The translations under genes and the position numbers were made by a program. Below the pieces are notes generated by a model, which saw only the letters and a list, made by a program, of their open reading frames with translations, was not told the DNA's origin and searched no databases. Positions 1-14,500 of a stretch of 64,000 nucleotides of DNA are shown in pieces (the stretch's first letter is position 1; each line of letters begins with the position of its first letter). Source of the DNA: Tanytarsus gracilentus (lineage: Eukaryota; Arthropoda; Insecta; Diptera; Chironomidae); contig JAXRKN010000043.1 of the NCBI GenBank assembly GCA_038502055.1, positions 7,874,001-7,938,000 of the forward strand, in the 5' to 3' direction.

Positions 1-3000
1 ACTTAAATCCCGTTTGCCCCATCCATAAAAAATAGAAAGTAAAGACATTACTGTCAAAAATTGAAAATGGCTTTTTGAAATTTTATTTTTCTTCTTCAAC
101 GGAAGGAATTTATTGTGAAAACTTTTAGGCGGCAAATTACATGAAAAAAAAGTCATAAAAAACTTTCCACAAAGGCTTGTATAAGGTGTGAAAAACTTTT
201 CCTCAAACACACATTACAAAATGTTCCTTTAAAAAGGGACGAAAATATTTTCTTCTTATCGGAGAAATCTCTAATGATCCTCAACGACTGACTCAATGAA
301 AGAGCGAGTTGAAAAATTTAATGACTCGAAATTTAAAATTTTTTTTGTGACTTTAAGAAATATTTGTAACGTATTTTTTAAATTTAAATTTTTGTGAGGA
401 TTTAAATTAACTATAAAAGTGCTTTTAGTACTCCTCCGTCATTCCATTTTGTGTGGAGGTCGATGAGAGAAGGCAGACGCATATACACCACATAATGAGC
501 GCAAGTTAATCTCCCAAGGCGAAAAATAATAAAATATTATTACGGCATTACACTTTTTTTGTGCCATTTGCCTTTTTACCGCTGCGCCACTCGACTCGAT
601 GTCGCAACAACAGTGAAGTAAATGGAATGAAAAGAAGAGAGTGAGAGAGAGGGCGAAAAAAAGGATAAGGATGTAACAGTTACAGTTTTTATGGCTCTTT
701 AATTAAAAGCAGATATCGCTGTAACACATTTTTTGCTCTCACTCGTTTGCGGTGGCGTCTCGAGATACTTTCATTGTTATTAGAAGGCTTTTTTTTCAAG
801 CTCTCCTCTTCATCTTCCGCCTCGATCTTTCCGCCTCAGTTAATGTGAATTCCACAGTGAATGAGATGTACACAAAAAAGCGTTAGGAAAATATCGAAAA
901 TCATCATCATCGCGTCAAATTGAATTTTCTTGTCAAGGAGTATTTTATGGGTGAGAGGAGAAAATGAATTTGCGACCATTAGTAAAATAATTAGAGTTTT
1001 TCCTTGTTATTTTCAGAAAGCTTTCAGTGATTTAATTTAAACTCGTAAAGAATTTTTCAAACACTTTAAATTGCAAAATCTAACGGAACGAAAAAAAAGA
1101 TTTCTCATTAAAAGAGAAGAAATTTAATTAATTTTCAACTATTGCACATACCAGACAATGAAGTTGAAACTTTGAAATCGAACGTAATTAAAATTTCAAG
1201 CACGAATCGCCTCCATTTTAATTCAACGCCATCGTAGAATTTCCATAACAACTGAGAACCAGCTGAAGATTCTTCACTCCGTCGAGATTGAAAATTTTCC
1301 ATTTTTCATTAAAATTGAATAGTTTCAATTAAAAGTTTTGCTCCTCACTCCTCTAGATAACCACGGCACAGCGATAACAACAATCCTTGCTGATAAAGCA
1401 TGCAACTCAAGTGTGCTGCATTAGAACTTTTGAGATTTTTTCATTCGCATAAAACCAATAGACAATACAAAGAAAAGTTTTTAGAAACTATTCACAAAAC
1501 TTTTCTTGGTTTTATTTGCTCGAACAAAGGCTTTTGTTCACACTTATTTGCACACATGCACATGCCTGAAGCGGGATTGATAAATTCAATAACAGAAATA
1601 TTTTTAATTAAAAATAAAAATTCGTTTAAGTCGGAAGTTTGAAAATGTTGAATTTTCCACCCCTAGAATTTTATTTATCGCAAACTACTTCAATAACTTT
1701 TTAAGAGTGGAAAAAACTTTTTATTTTCCATTAAAAATGATTAAGTGCTTATGCTTCAAGATATTGAACGATGTTAATTGACGGCGAGTGCTTAATTAAT
1801 TTTCTCTAAACTGCTTTTTTCCATATGATCGCAAACACAAGAGGGAATTACGATATGAAAAGGACTATTGAGATTTTCTCAAAGAGGAAAAATGTTGACA
1901 ATATATTTATCGAAAACAGATTTGAGAACGAGAGTGAGAGGAGAAAATTGATTATTGGGGTAGCGAATGATGGTGTAGAAAGAAGAAGAATGGAAAAGTT
2001 TTATAATAAAAAGCCCTGGAGAGAGAGAGAGAGAAAGAACAACAATAAATCCTAAAAATATCCAAAGAGAGATTTTCAATCCGAGAAAAAAGATACAAAT
2101 TGAATTAATGGTAATGATGGTGGTGCGGAACATAAAAATGTAATTATAAAATTAGCATTTATGATCCCCCCTTTTTTTTCGTCACCATATACGCGATGGC
2201 TCTCGTGTAAAGCTCTCCATTTCCAAATTAAATCTCTCCCTGGTAATGACATCGGGCTTTTAGAAAATTGTCCCCGGCATTACATTTGCAAAATATAAAT
2301 CATGTCAAATTAATAAGATTAATGCTGTTTCTATTGTGATTTAAGCGAAAAATGCGAGCGTGGCGCTTTTCTCTAGGCTAAATGAGGGAGAGGCAAAAAG
2401 CTGCGTAAAAATTGTGAATAATTTGACGTGGAAAGCTCCTCACGGACACTCGCTTATTGCATGCAATGATCCTCACTGATTTGGGTACGAAACTACTTTC
2501 GAGGGTTTTATTGTTTCAAAATTATTTACGAGATTGAAAACAATAAAAAACTGTTGAACACGAACTCAAAATTTTTATTATTTTTTTCAAAGAGCTTTCA
2601 AGTTTTATTTTGGAATTACACGAAGAAACTTTAAAATTGTTTTATTTTTTTGGCCACTGTTCATCGTATTCAGGTTGCACTCACAAAAATCATGTAATAT
2701 TCAACAAGGGACACCCAAAATAAAGACACGACCTAATTTCATATTCTTCTTTCTTGCGAGAGAGTTTTTCCTTAAAATGAAACTTTCTCGGTAATTTATT
2801 GCTATCGCTCTCAAATACTTTTCTCTTTTCGCTCTCTGAGTGATTCAAAAACGGAAAATGTCGGCCAGTCTTCTTCATAATGATTTATGACTGCGAAAAA
2901 TTAAAGTCTTAATAATTTAAAATGTTTTCATTTTCCTTCCGCTAAAAGTTTTCTTTTCGCATGAAAGTATTTCACGAGAACAACAAGTTGGCTGATGGTA

Positions 3001-6000
3001 AGTCGATATGGTAATTAATCAATTGATTGGGAAAAGTGAGTTCTTCATGTCAGAGGAAAGAAGAAAAGCGGGAAGCATTAAGTCGTTATGAGATGTAATA
3101 TAATCAATTATTTTCCTATGTATATGTGACGCTTTGTCTCGTTGAGGTGTCAGAGACTTATTGATTGAAACGTATTAAGTTTCTATCCATCATCATCACG
3201 ACTGTCTCGAGTGGATATTGTTCGATGTTTCATTGTTTAAAATGAGTAATGTTGAGAGGGTAATTAGTGGTTGAAGCTTAATGGTGTCTTTTATACAAAA
3301 GTGATGTAAAAATAATCATTTTATTATGCAAGTTCTTATCAATTTATAAACCACGAAATTTCATTTTCTTTAGCCCTGTAGCAATAATCTGGTAAAGCTC
3401 AAAATTAACAATAAAAATGGGCTGTGAATGAAAGAAAATTGCCGCCCAAGCAATTTAATGTGTTAGGATGAAAATAAATATCAATCTAGCTACACGGAAG
3501 GCATTTATCAGGATTTATATTAGCCAGAAATCATTTAATGTGAACTAAGAAATTTCTGCGTGTATTGACTTAATCCTATTATAAATGATTGCTGCTTTTA
3601 ATATCGACACAAAAATGGCATGTAATGAGCAGGCCAAAAAAAGATGCTGAGAAGTCTGAAATGTGAGGAAAATGCCATTTCATGTACTCACATGTCATCG
3701 CATGTAATACAAATCAATTTACAAAATTGAGTTTTTCACGTCGACTCGTTTCTCTTTCATCCTCCACATACACTTTAAATGAGGTCGATTCATAAATTAC
3801 GTGATGTCATTTATTTTGCTGCTGTTTGTTCAAAGAACGAAAGGCTTTCAATGAAAGCTGAAAGAAAATTGAATAGAAAGAAATAAATTTTGGAATTGGG
3901 TGTGGTGGGTAGGATGAACTTTACGCTCAATAAAATAATGAGTTTCTGACCTTTATATGAAATTTAGGATCATGAAGATTTATTGAAAAAGTTTTTCATT
4001 AAATTTATTAAGTTTTTAAGGGCATCAATTAAAAATTAATATAGTTGAGAGAAAATTATTTGTTTGATAAAAAATGCATTTTTTATATCTTTTGAAAAGC
4101 TTTTCCTAAAAAAATTATTTTTCGACCATAGAATTTGGTTTTTTATTTTTTGAGTGAATAGCATATAAAATTATTTATTACATCCCTCTCACGTTGTGCT
4201 TTTTGATCCTCTGTGAGTAACACACAAAAGGCAAATTTTATTACTTATTTTTTTTGCCATTCATCAGCGAAAAAAAAGAGTGAACATACAAAACTAGGAA
4301 GCATATTTTAAGGCAAGGAGTGATAATTTTACTTTTTTTTCTTCAAAATTGTTCTAAGAAAGCGTAAAATAATTTTATGCTTCCCATTGTGTTCATTTTT
4401 GCCGTGCATATCATAAAAAAAGTAACCCGCCATTATTTTACAATCGAGAAAAATTGTGTGACAAAAAGATGCCAATAATTTCATTAATATCGTGAAATTC
4501 CCATATAATACATTTTATGATTCTCTGTCGGCAATAATTCCACCCTTCTTTCCCAAATATTCTTGCTTACGTTAACAAAATTCCGACATTTTTTCAATTA
4601 GAATGTAAGAAAGAAAAACGTGGATTATTGAATATTATCTTAATGCATCATCTTGTGAATGACTACAACTCGACAAATTTATGTATGTTACCACATATTA
4701 TTACCCGAGACCTTCTCCAACATAAAAACAATTTGCTGAATGATAAATGGAAGTTGTAGTAATAATTGCAAGCAATTTCTTACACTCTAGCGAAAATCGA
4801 TGTTTTATGTTACAAAGTTGCATGTAAGATGCCATAATGGAATTGAAATATATATGTTATTACTCCAGTCTAAAGTTTAAACAATGTAAAAAAAATATGT
4901 ACATAATTTTGTAGTAAAAAATATGTGAGAATTGAGTTTTTAAAAGCCGGATGATTTTTTACTATACTCGTCGGAGTTTTAAAACAAAATGGTCAGAAAA
5001 ACAAACTAAAGTCCCTTTCATCACTCAAAAAAGATGATCAACCTGTCATCTTTGTCTCAACTGATCATTCTTAGTGTCAAAATGAGACTTTTTTCCCTCC
5101 TACACAATCATATAAAAATTAAATGTTTTTGACTCTTCCTTCATCTATTCTCACTCAAAGACGACATAGCATGAATAAATGTACAATGTCATTTCTGTGT
5201 GGCACTTCTGATCCTTTTTTTTCGTTTCACTTCCATGCGAATCATCAACGACCCACTTTTTTCCTCCATCCATGAGACAAACTTCTCTCTGTCTTCTTCA
5301 CTATATCTGAATACGAAATGACTAACTTCCTTATGTCATTGTGACGATGAAGAAAAGAATTCCTAATTCTATTTACTCACTTTACTTCATGGGTTCTCTA
5401 TGTGAGAGCATGTGAGTGTGTATAATATTAGTTCATGAGTGATTTTTTCATCATATTTCATTCATGGTACATTTAGCTCGAGTAGAATTTATTGCATTGC
5501 CCCTTTTTTCGACTTTTGCACACAAACACAAAAAGAAGCATTATTACATGCTATCGATTCTGGATTGAGAAAACTTCGTAAGAGATAAGAAAAATGTTTC
5601 GGGGTGCGCACTTTAGGTGATGACGAAAAAAGAAAATCGAACTAAATTTGTAAAAAAATCGTAGTGCCACACCCTTAAATAATTCTTGAAAATCTCGAGG
5701 TCACGACTTCTCCTCCCTTATGCAAAATTATCATTCAAACTTTTATCGCTTAACTTGATGGTGTCATTGAGAAGCTCGATGAGTTTGCGAGAAAATATCG
5801 ACAGTGAGTTTTACTTTTTAATAGCTGTGAAAAATGCAATATCTCTATTTAGTATTCAGCACATAGCACATTTTTCTATCTCGCTTTTTTTCGGTTCACT
5901 CACATGCTATCAATCTCGATAAACTACCAAAGAATATAGTTGGATGAATAAATTCGATGAAGGATGAAGAAAAGAGGGATGAAAAAGCTTCTTTTGTGTG

Positions 6001-8585
6001 ATTCGATGAAATATTACGAGAGCTTTTGAAAATTTTAATTTATGTCACGATTTTGGAAGATTGTAAAATATTAAATTTTTTTTGGTTAAGGTTCAAAAAC
6101 CACAAAATGACTGTCCACCTGTTTGACAGCTCAGCTTGACGTTTAGGTTAAAGATGTGTTCATGGTTTTATAAATTAACATCGTTTAACGATCTCTCGCT
6201 TCCTCTTTTATTTTCTGTTGTGAACCCTATTGCTGCAAAATAATGACACACATAATACACCATGCAGAGCATCATAAATTCTCACCACCCACCCATACTT
6301 TCGTCACCTTCTTTTGTGATTTCAATCGAGCTCGAGAGGACTCTTGTGTGATGTCAGAGAATAATCCTCGAGGTGAGGTAAATTGTTTAGTCGGTTGACA
6401 TGATGAAGACGCTTTTGTATGTAATTTACGACCCAAATTCGTCATCATGATAGAGTTCAACCCTGAACGGAGTTTCGACTATCAATAAGCGGATTTCCTG
6501 GGTGTTCTATGCACACAGTAGAGAAAATGCGATTGATTTTTGAAGACGCTAATGTAACATAAATCACCGCACTTTGATAACAAGATTTTCACTTATTTTC
6601 AACATGTTGAGACGCCATTAGCGCTTAAAGAAGTTCTCGAAAGATTTTTTTATGGAAATCTGATGTGTGTTAAATGCCATTTTTTGCATAAAATCTTTTA
6701 TGGCTTTTCGCTCCATCGTCGTCGATGCTTTGTAGAAGTTGTGTAATAAAATTTATTATTGTTTAAGAAAAAAAATGTTTTTATGGCCCTTCAATTTACA
6801 CTTGAGTTGATTTTTACTTCCTTCCACTCTGCTCCATCATCATCATAGACAGAGATCGTTAGATCATGTCCGCTTGATTGATTTCTTGTATCCATATCTT
6901 ATGTCGTGTCTTTCAAAAAAGTTTTCACATTAAGCTTGAGGGATTTTTTACCATGACATGTTAGAGATTTTTTTAAGAAGCCTTGGGAAATGGAAAAGTG
7001 GGTGTTGATCGAAAAGATTCAAGGAGATGTGAAAAGTTTTTTAAGAAAAAGGATCAAACTCAAATAATTTTTTCTCTCTCGAATTTTAAATCTTTTAAAA
7101 AGCTTTCGATATATATCAAGACCTGAAAAGCAAGTGCATGGGCTTGTGACTTCGGTGCACAGATTTGCACACAGAAATACCGTGCACTTGCTTTTAGGCC
7201 TTGCACTATATTTTATTTCAAAACTTGTATGATTAAAGCTCAAATCATACGACTTAAAAATTTTATACTTTTTTGTACACGTTAACCATGTCGGTACATA
7301 AAAGTTCATTGAGTGTAAAAAAGCAACATGCAAATACAATTTTTCCCTCGAAAAAAAGTGAGAAGAATAAAGTGAGGTGGAAATTTTCATACGAAAAACC
7401 GTAAAAAGGAAAAAAATTGTTAAAGTAAAACCCGAAATAGAAGCAATTTATAAAATATGCAACACCTTGGGCTGCTCAACTATAAAAGCCTTGAAAGTAT
7501 TCTACATGTAGAATTGAGTGTTAGGTTGGAAGGTGGGAGTGAGTTTGTCTAAATTTAGATTACACAGAGTAGTTTGGGAGTAAGTCGATGTTCAAGGATG
7601 CTGAAGATGGAAGTCGAGAATATTTAATGAGTTTTTAGATTGTGGTAAATTTTTAAAAATTAATGGAATTGAGGAAAAAATTGTCTCCCAAAATAATAAT
7701 TTAAAAATAATTTTTCTAAATATTTCTGTGTTAAACATTAAATTTGACGAGATATATAAAAATTTAATTTTTTTCCTCTCAATATTTCTGCACGTAACTG
7801 TATTGTCCACTCAGCAAAGGAATTTAAAAATAAAAATGATAATTCTCTTATGGATCGAGAGAAATTTTTTTATAGAACAATAAATCATATGGAAATTGCC
7901 TCTTGAGAGAGCTTGAAAAAGTTTGAACGAGAAACTTCCCAATTAAACTGCTTTGGACCTTCACAAAGCGACGTGAAAAATCAAAATTCTAAGCCACAGA
8001 ATTCACCAGCGAGCGCAATACACGAAACAGTAATTTATGTTATTTTATTTCTCGTAAGAATAAAAGCGAGCACGTGCGTGGAGAAAGATTTCTGTGCGAC
8101 TCATGAATTATTATGTAATATTGTAATCGAGAGATGCTTCTGTGCTTCATTTTTTCCACTGTCGCTGTACGAAAATGTCTTGTGAATTTTGATTCAAATT
8201 TTTTTTGCTCTTTCAGATGAATTTTAATGGGACAGTTTTAAATTATAAATGTTGGAACTGCGATTGGTTTTTTGTAAGAAAAACTTTTTAGATTTAATTT
8301 TTTAATTCAAATTTAAGGCTCATTTTTCGCTCAGGACTCGACAAAAACCAAATTTTAATTATTTATAAAAAAAACTTCCGCTCTCTTATAAAATGCTTCA
8401 CCTAATTAGATTGCGTTAAGTGGAGTGCCGAAAAATGCTTGTGAATTTTTAATGACTTTGATTTTGACTTGGGAAATTTTGATGATGATGGAGAGGGATT
8501 CGCATTAATTAGATGAAAATAAATTTGACGTGAAACTTAGTGAAAATTTCTTCTTCTTCTTTTTTAGGGGTGGACCTGGCCTAAG
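1..8585. other. Gene-free region upstream of nAChR alpha1
   Basis: I see no coding exon here on either strand. The open frames are short (up to about 120 codons), AT-rich, and have no recognisable motif. The stretch has many poly-A/T runs, short GA-rich tracts and CAT/ATC microsatellite-like runs. It probably contains upstream 5' UTR exons and regulatory DNA of the receptor gene, because the first coding exon is preceded by a good acceptor (TTTTTTAG, ending about 8566) that implies at least one upstream non-coding exon. That exon could not be located. Confidence 0.5.
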
Positions 8586-11500
8586 ATGGGGAGCGTTTTT
8601 CTTGTGGCTGTGTTCATAGCGTTACAATTTGCTATTGGGAAGGCCAATCCAGATTCAAAGCGTTTGTATGACGATTTACTAAGTAATTACAATCGTTTGA
8701 TACGGCCAGTGGGTAAGTTCTTGTTGAATTGTGAAATTTTTCTTAAAAGCTCAATTAAAAATTTCCAAAAAGCTTTCTTTATTATAATTAATGATGTAAA
8801 TTTTACCCTCTCAATTAATTCATTATAACTAAGGCAACAATTCGGATCGTTTAACGGTGAAAATGGGCTTAAAGTTATCACAATTGATAGAAGTCGTAAG
8901 TATAACCGCAAATATGCTCCGCAAAAATTTTCATATCATTTCGATCTCACATTTGCATTTAAATTGAAATATCTGATGAAAATTTTCACATAATTTATTT
9001 CGAATATACAAATTAAGAAAAATTATTCGGAGCATATTAACTTCAATATCATTTTCATGAAAATTCAATTTGCATGAAATAAATTTGCATTTTTCTGTCT
9101 CCTCTTTTGCATAACAGAATCTTAAAAATCAGGTAATATTTTTATTGAAATACATTTTGAGCTGAATTTTAACTTTTTTCTTCATTCAGATTTTAACGAC
9201 AAATGTCTGGTTAGAGCAAGTAAGTTTAATTAATTAATTTCAAATTGAAGCGATTTTTAAAAATATCAAGTCATTTCATAATTTCCAAGACACACAGCAT
9301 GACAAATTAAAATTACCATCATAATTTTTATTTTATCAAATTGTCAAAGGAAAAGAAGAAGAAATTTCCATATATGCATCATAATAATGCGAGCACAATG
9401 AAAATAATTTTTTTGTCTCATTTTTTCCGTTCATATATAACTTCATGAAAATTTAACGATCATTTCCGTATACAAAGAATGAGTAGCATTTGCATAAAGA
9501 TTACCCCACAATGAGCCATTTGTCAAACACAATGCTGTGCAGAATATTATCAAAATTTATTTACACACTCCGCCATGCCTTTGTTGATTATTATGCTCCC
9601 TCTCTGGAAATAATATAAATGAAAATTTTATTAATGAGATTAATTATTTATGCTAAGAGTGCGAGGAGAGTCCTTGTAAGATGTCAAGGAGATTGCCGAA
9701 AAAAAATGTAACGTATGGTCGAATTTTATAATTTTTGTGATTTTCACTTTCAATCAAATTTCATCTGATAATGATGTCAAAAATTATTTAACATCATTGC
9801 AGATGAAATTAATCTCGTTGACAATCTCTCATCGCACTTTAGGGCGAATTTTTCTCTCTCTCCTTGAGATTTTTCCGTTTATCATTTCAACGTTAATTGA
9901 ATTTTCTACTGAACAATGGCATCAGCGGAAGAGATGGCAGAATAAAAAGCGATGTGTCATTATATCATTGAAAAATATAAGAATTAAGAGCTTGAAAATG
10001 CTGAAATGACATGAAGAATTTTCTTTCCCAAATACATTGTATGAAGAAAGCTTGTTTACATTGCATGATAATGCAATTAAGATTAAGCCAACAATTCCAT
10101 TAAGCTCTAAATAAAATCTCACTCGATGTTTTTTTCTCTCGTTCGTCACAGGAGTGGAATGACTATAAATTAAAATGGAACCCAGACGACTACGGTGGTG
10201 TTGATACCCTTCATGTGCCATCTGAGCATATATGGTGAGCTCTCTTTTTTTGTGTGCGAGCATTAAATCATTAATTTTTCTCTTACAATTACCACCACAG
10301 GCTTCCCGATATCGTTTTATATAATAAGTAAGTTGAGATTAACTAAAAAGTGCAAAATTGCATTTTTAGTGTGGTGATTTGGCAAGTGGTCAAGGGATTT
10401 AAAGATTTTGTCCTGAAATCACAACTTCCAACTTTTTATGCATTTCATTTCATGAATTTAACAAATTTTTCTTCTTCTCTCTCATATGAAATTACATCAC
10501 ATCTCAACCTCAATCACTTTTAGTGCGGATGGCAACTATGAAGTTACAATAATGACAAAAGCAATACTACATCACTCGGGGAGGGTTGTGTGGAAGCCAC
10601 CTATGATCTATAAATTAATTAACGTTCCAATTTATTTAAATAATTAAAATTTAGAGAATTTTCGAATCAATTTTTTAGAGCTTGCAAAAATTATTAAAAA
10701 CGAATATAAAAGTTAAAAAGTGAATTTACAAATTTTATGATTTTAATCTTGCAAAAAAATTTATTTTATTAATTTTTTATAAATTAATCAATTTTTACAA
10801 ACTCAAAAAATGTTCGAAAATTCTTTAGCAAACTCTCAAATATATTCAATAATCTCTGACATGTTAACTAATCGATAAATATTTCATTTTCTTCCTCACT
10901 GCAGTCGTTTTGTGAGATTGATGTAGAGTACTTCCCATATGACGAACAAACATGTCTTATGAAGGTTTGTTTAACTCTCACATCATAAACTAAATTTCTT
11001 TGTTATAATATAAATGGAAGCTCGTTCATTTTTATTCCCCAAAGCATTTTTTGTCACTTTTCATCTCTGACCTAACTAATTCAAACTTATCTTTCCTTCT
11101 CTCCCCTCTAACTAACCAAATGCCATCTTATGATGTGTGTGTGCTCTCGATGTGTGCCTTCATATACAAAAGTTCGGTAAGTTTTACTTTTTCTTAGATA
11201 GCCTCGAGCGTTCTCCGTCTCTGTTTTAATTAATGACTAATTTTGTTCATTCTTGTGTCATTTACAGGATCATGGACATATGATGGGTAAATTATCTGAT
11301 GAAAGATATTAATTGCTTGCCTTCATATAATTTTTAATTATTTTCTTCTTTATTGCTTCATCTTGATAAATATTTTATGCTGGCATCCGTGCAGTTATAT
11401 GGTGAGTGTCTTTTCATTAAAATTTACTTTGAGATTGAGAAAAAATTAAATTCCCAACAACGCCCACTCTAAATCAACGTCCTCGAACATATAACATCGT

Positions 11501-14500
11501 CTTCGTTGAATCGAAAAATACCTTAAGGTCATTTTCCCTTTTTATCTTCATCATCATCTCTTATTCACCGTCAGCCTCTTCGCTCTAATTTAATTTATGT
11601 ACGTGAATATAGCGAACGAACGTGTTTCCAGAGCATCCCGAAATTTTTTCCATAAAATAACAAAAAACAAGACTTTAATTAAAGAATTTCCATCTAAAAT
11701 TAATCAATGAACTCACGTTCATATTGAAGTTCTTATAAATCCATGGATGGTCCTTGATTAATGCACGCATTCACCGAAAATAAATGTGAACGAGAGCGTG
11801 GAAAGTTTTTCTTATTTCGCATCGCACACACAAACGTCATACACCACCCATACTCATCATTTCGCCCTGAGATTCATTGGAGATTTATGTTGACGATTGA
11901 TGAAGTGAATTATGATTATGTTGAAAGATAAATTATGGTCATGGTCTATGTGCGAGATAGATAGAGAAAGCTTCTGAAATTTGATTTGATGATTTTTTTC
12001 TTCTTCTTATCGAGAGGTTGTTCGCATGTGGAGAAAAAATATAAAAAAGAGTTTGATTTTTTTTATATTTTCAGAACTATGCTTGAGTGTGCACTCCCCG
12101 ACTATAACCTCATTTTTTCTCAATCTCAAAACTGAATCATGTTTTTTGTCAATTTATCTTTCATTTATCATCTTACAAATGGCAATTTCTTTCATGTTAT
12201 AATCCTATTCCAGATTGACCTTCGTCATTTACTTCAGTCACCCGATTCAGATATAATTGAGGTTGGAATTGATCTACAAGATTATTATATATCAGTCGAA
12301 TGGGAGATCCTTAAGGTGCCTGCTATTAGAAATGAAAAAGTAAGTGAATTGATTTCTGATGAACTTTCTCGTCTATTAATCATTTTCTCTTTCACTTCCT
12401 TCTTAATAGTACTACAGTTGTTGTGAAGAACCTTATCACGGTAAGTGTATTGTAACGCTGTTGCATAATTTCATGTAACCTTTCATCGGTGCCCCGCAGC
12501 TTTGTGACCAAAAAAATTTTTAATTATATTTTTTTCATTACAGACATCAGTAAGTACCATCAACAAACCCTCGAGGAAGACGATGACAAAAACATATTTT
12601 TTTTATCTTTTTATCAAACAGTTTTTAACATAACAATTAGGCGAAAAACGTTGTTTTATACCGTTAATTTAATAATTCCATGTGTGGGCATATCAATGTT
12701 ATCAGTGCTAGTTTTCTACCTACCTTCGGACAGTGGAGAGAAAATATCACTGTGTATCAGCATTCTGCTATCACTCACCGTGTTTTTTCTCTTGTTAGTC
12801 GAGATCATCCCACCGACATCTTTAACAGTTCCATTGTTGGGAAAATATCTTCTTTTCACCATGATACTAGTTACACTTTCGGTAGTCGTTACAATTGCTG
12901 TGTTAAATGTTAATTTTCGGTGAGTTTATCATGGGAACAAAAAAAAATTAATTCATGCAAACTTAATTTAGATCGCCAGTAACGCACAAAATGGCGCCGT
13001 GGGTTCAACGAATATTTATCGAATTTCTACCAAGACTCCTGTGCATACAACGACCGAAAAAGGAGGAAGATCCGCAAGAGGAGCAACCAGAAGTGTTAAC
13101 CGATGTGTTCCATGTTCCACCAGATGTGGAGAAATATTCACCATTTTGTACAAACAAATTCAGTACTGATTTTGATATTCCAGGTGAGTTTTTTTTTGAA
13201 GTTTTTTCTTTCGATATCACTGCCGTATTTTAAGGTCATGTTTTCTCTTCGAAAATATAAAATGCGATGACTCGAGAAATAAATTTTACCTCTCGAGAAT
13301 CACATAAATTTCTCATAGCGAATATTTACATAATATTCTTCCCTCTACCATAATGATTTATTGACTCAATACACTCCATGAATATATTTGACTAATTATT
13401 GTACGAATAATTTTAGAGAATTTTTTTTTGATGTAAATTGATTCGGCAAATATTTAAACAATTATCGATATGAGTTTGTGGGAGGGAATTCAGGCATTTA
13501 CATTGAATATATTCAAATTTTAATTAATTTTAGTCATTTATTAATTTCATTAAAAGATCCGAACAAAGCTTTCAAATTATTTAAAAATCCAACAGTAAAT
13601 CTCTAATCCAGGAAAAATCCATGACTCCTTAATACACACAAACGACCTCCATTTAATGGTCATTACTTATAGCCCAACCCTCACAATTTTACAAAGCACC
13701 CATTATCCGTATTTCCTTCAGCAGCTTCAAAGAGCTTCTCAGTTCCGAGAAATTTTTCTCAAACTTTATCCTTCAAAGAAAGTCTCAAAATCTCGTATCA
13801 TTTTTTATGGAAATGATATCAACTTAAAGCTCACTTCATCTCATCATCGAGCCTGAATTTTTTTCATTTCACTAAATAAAGAAAGTCTCTCTTAATACCC
13901 TAAGCAGAGCAGTAATAATAAGAAGAAGAAGAAGTTATAAAAATTATGTAATTCTTCCTCATATACATGCATGTACACACACACACAACATGACATGAAG
14001 ATGAATGCCTCTTCATTTTGATGGAAGCAAATAAAAATGACTTTGGATTAAAATATTCGTATAGTCGTGAAATTGAGGCATATTTGAGCGAGAGCATCAG
14101 CTTTAGTCATTAAATCTCATTGCATGATTTTCTCTGCAATCGCAATTACTTTAGCTAGGATTTACTGAGTTTAATCAATTTCAGATGTAAGCTCCATTTA
14201 AGGTCTAATGAGGCCATTTATGCGCTAAAATTACACACAACTGATTCCATTTTTTTCCTCAAATCCTATTTAGACTAATTACGCTGATAGTGAAAATAAT
14301 TATTTCACTCACTTGGCAATGACGCTTGGAATTTTCAAGTATTGAGAAGGAAAAATAATTTTAAAAAATCTAACAATTTTTTCATCTCATAAAATATTCA
14401 CGAAAAGTACTTTTTTATTCAATAAATTCGGTTCCAATCACCAGCACCTATTCCATAGGCTGTCAATTTATCGGAAAAGGTTTATGTTCTTATTTACTAC

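Noticed and set aside
7019..7390. 123-codon minus-strand ORF upstream of nAChR
   Set aside because: No recognisable features; length is not unusual for AT-rich DNA over 8 kb.
12489..12923. A single 144-codon exon through the 72-nt segment before TM1 as the main form
   Set aside because: The conserved family length around CCEEPY..DI(V/I)FN favours splicing out 12550-12621. The unspliced form is kept only as a possible isoform.
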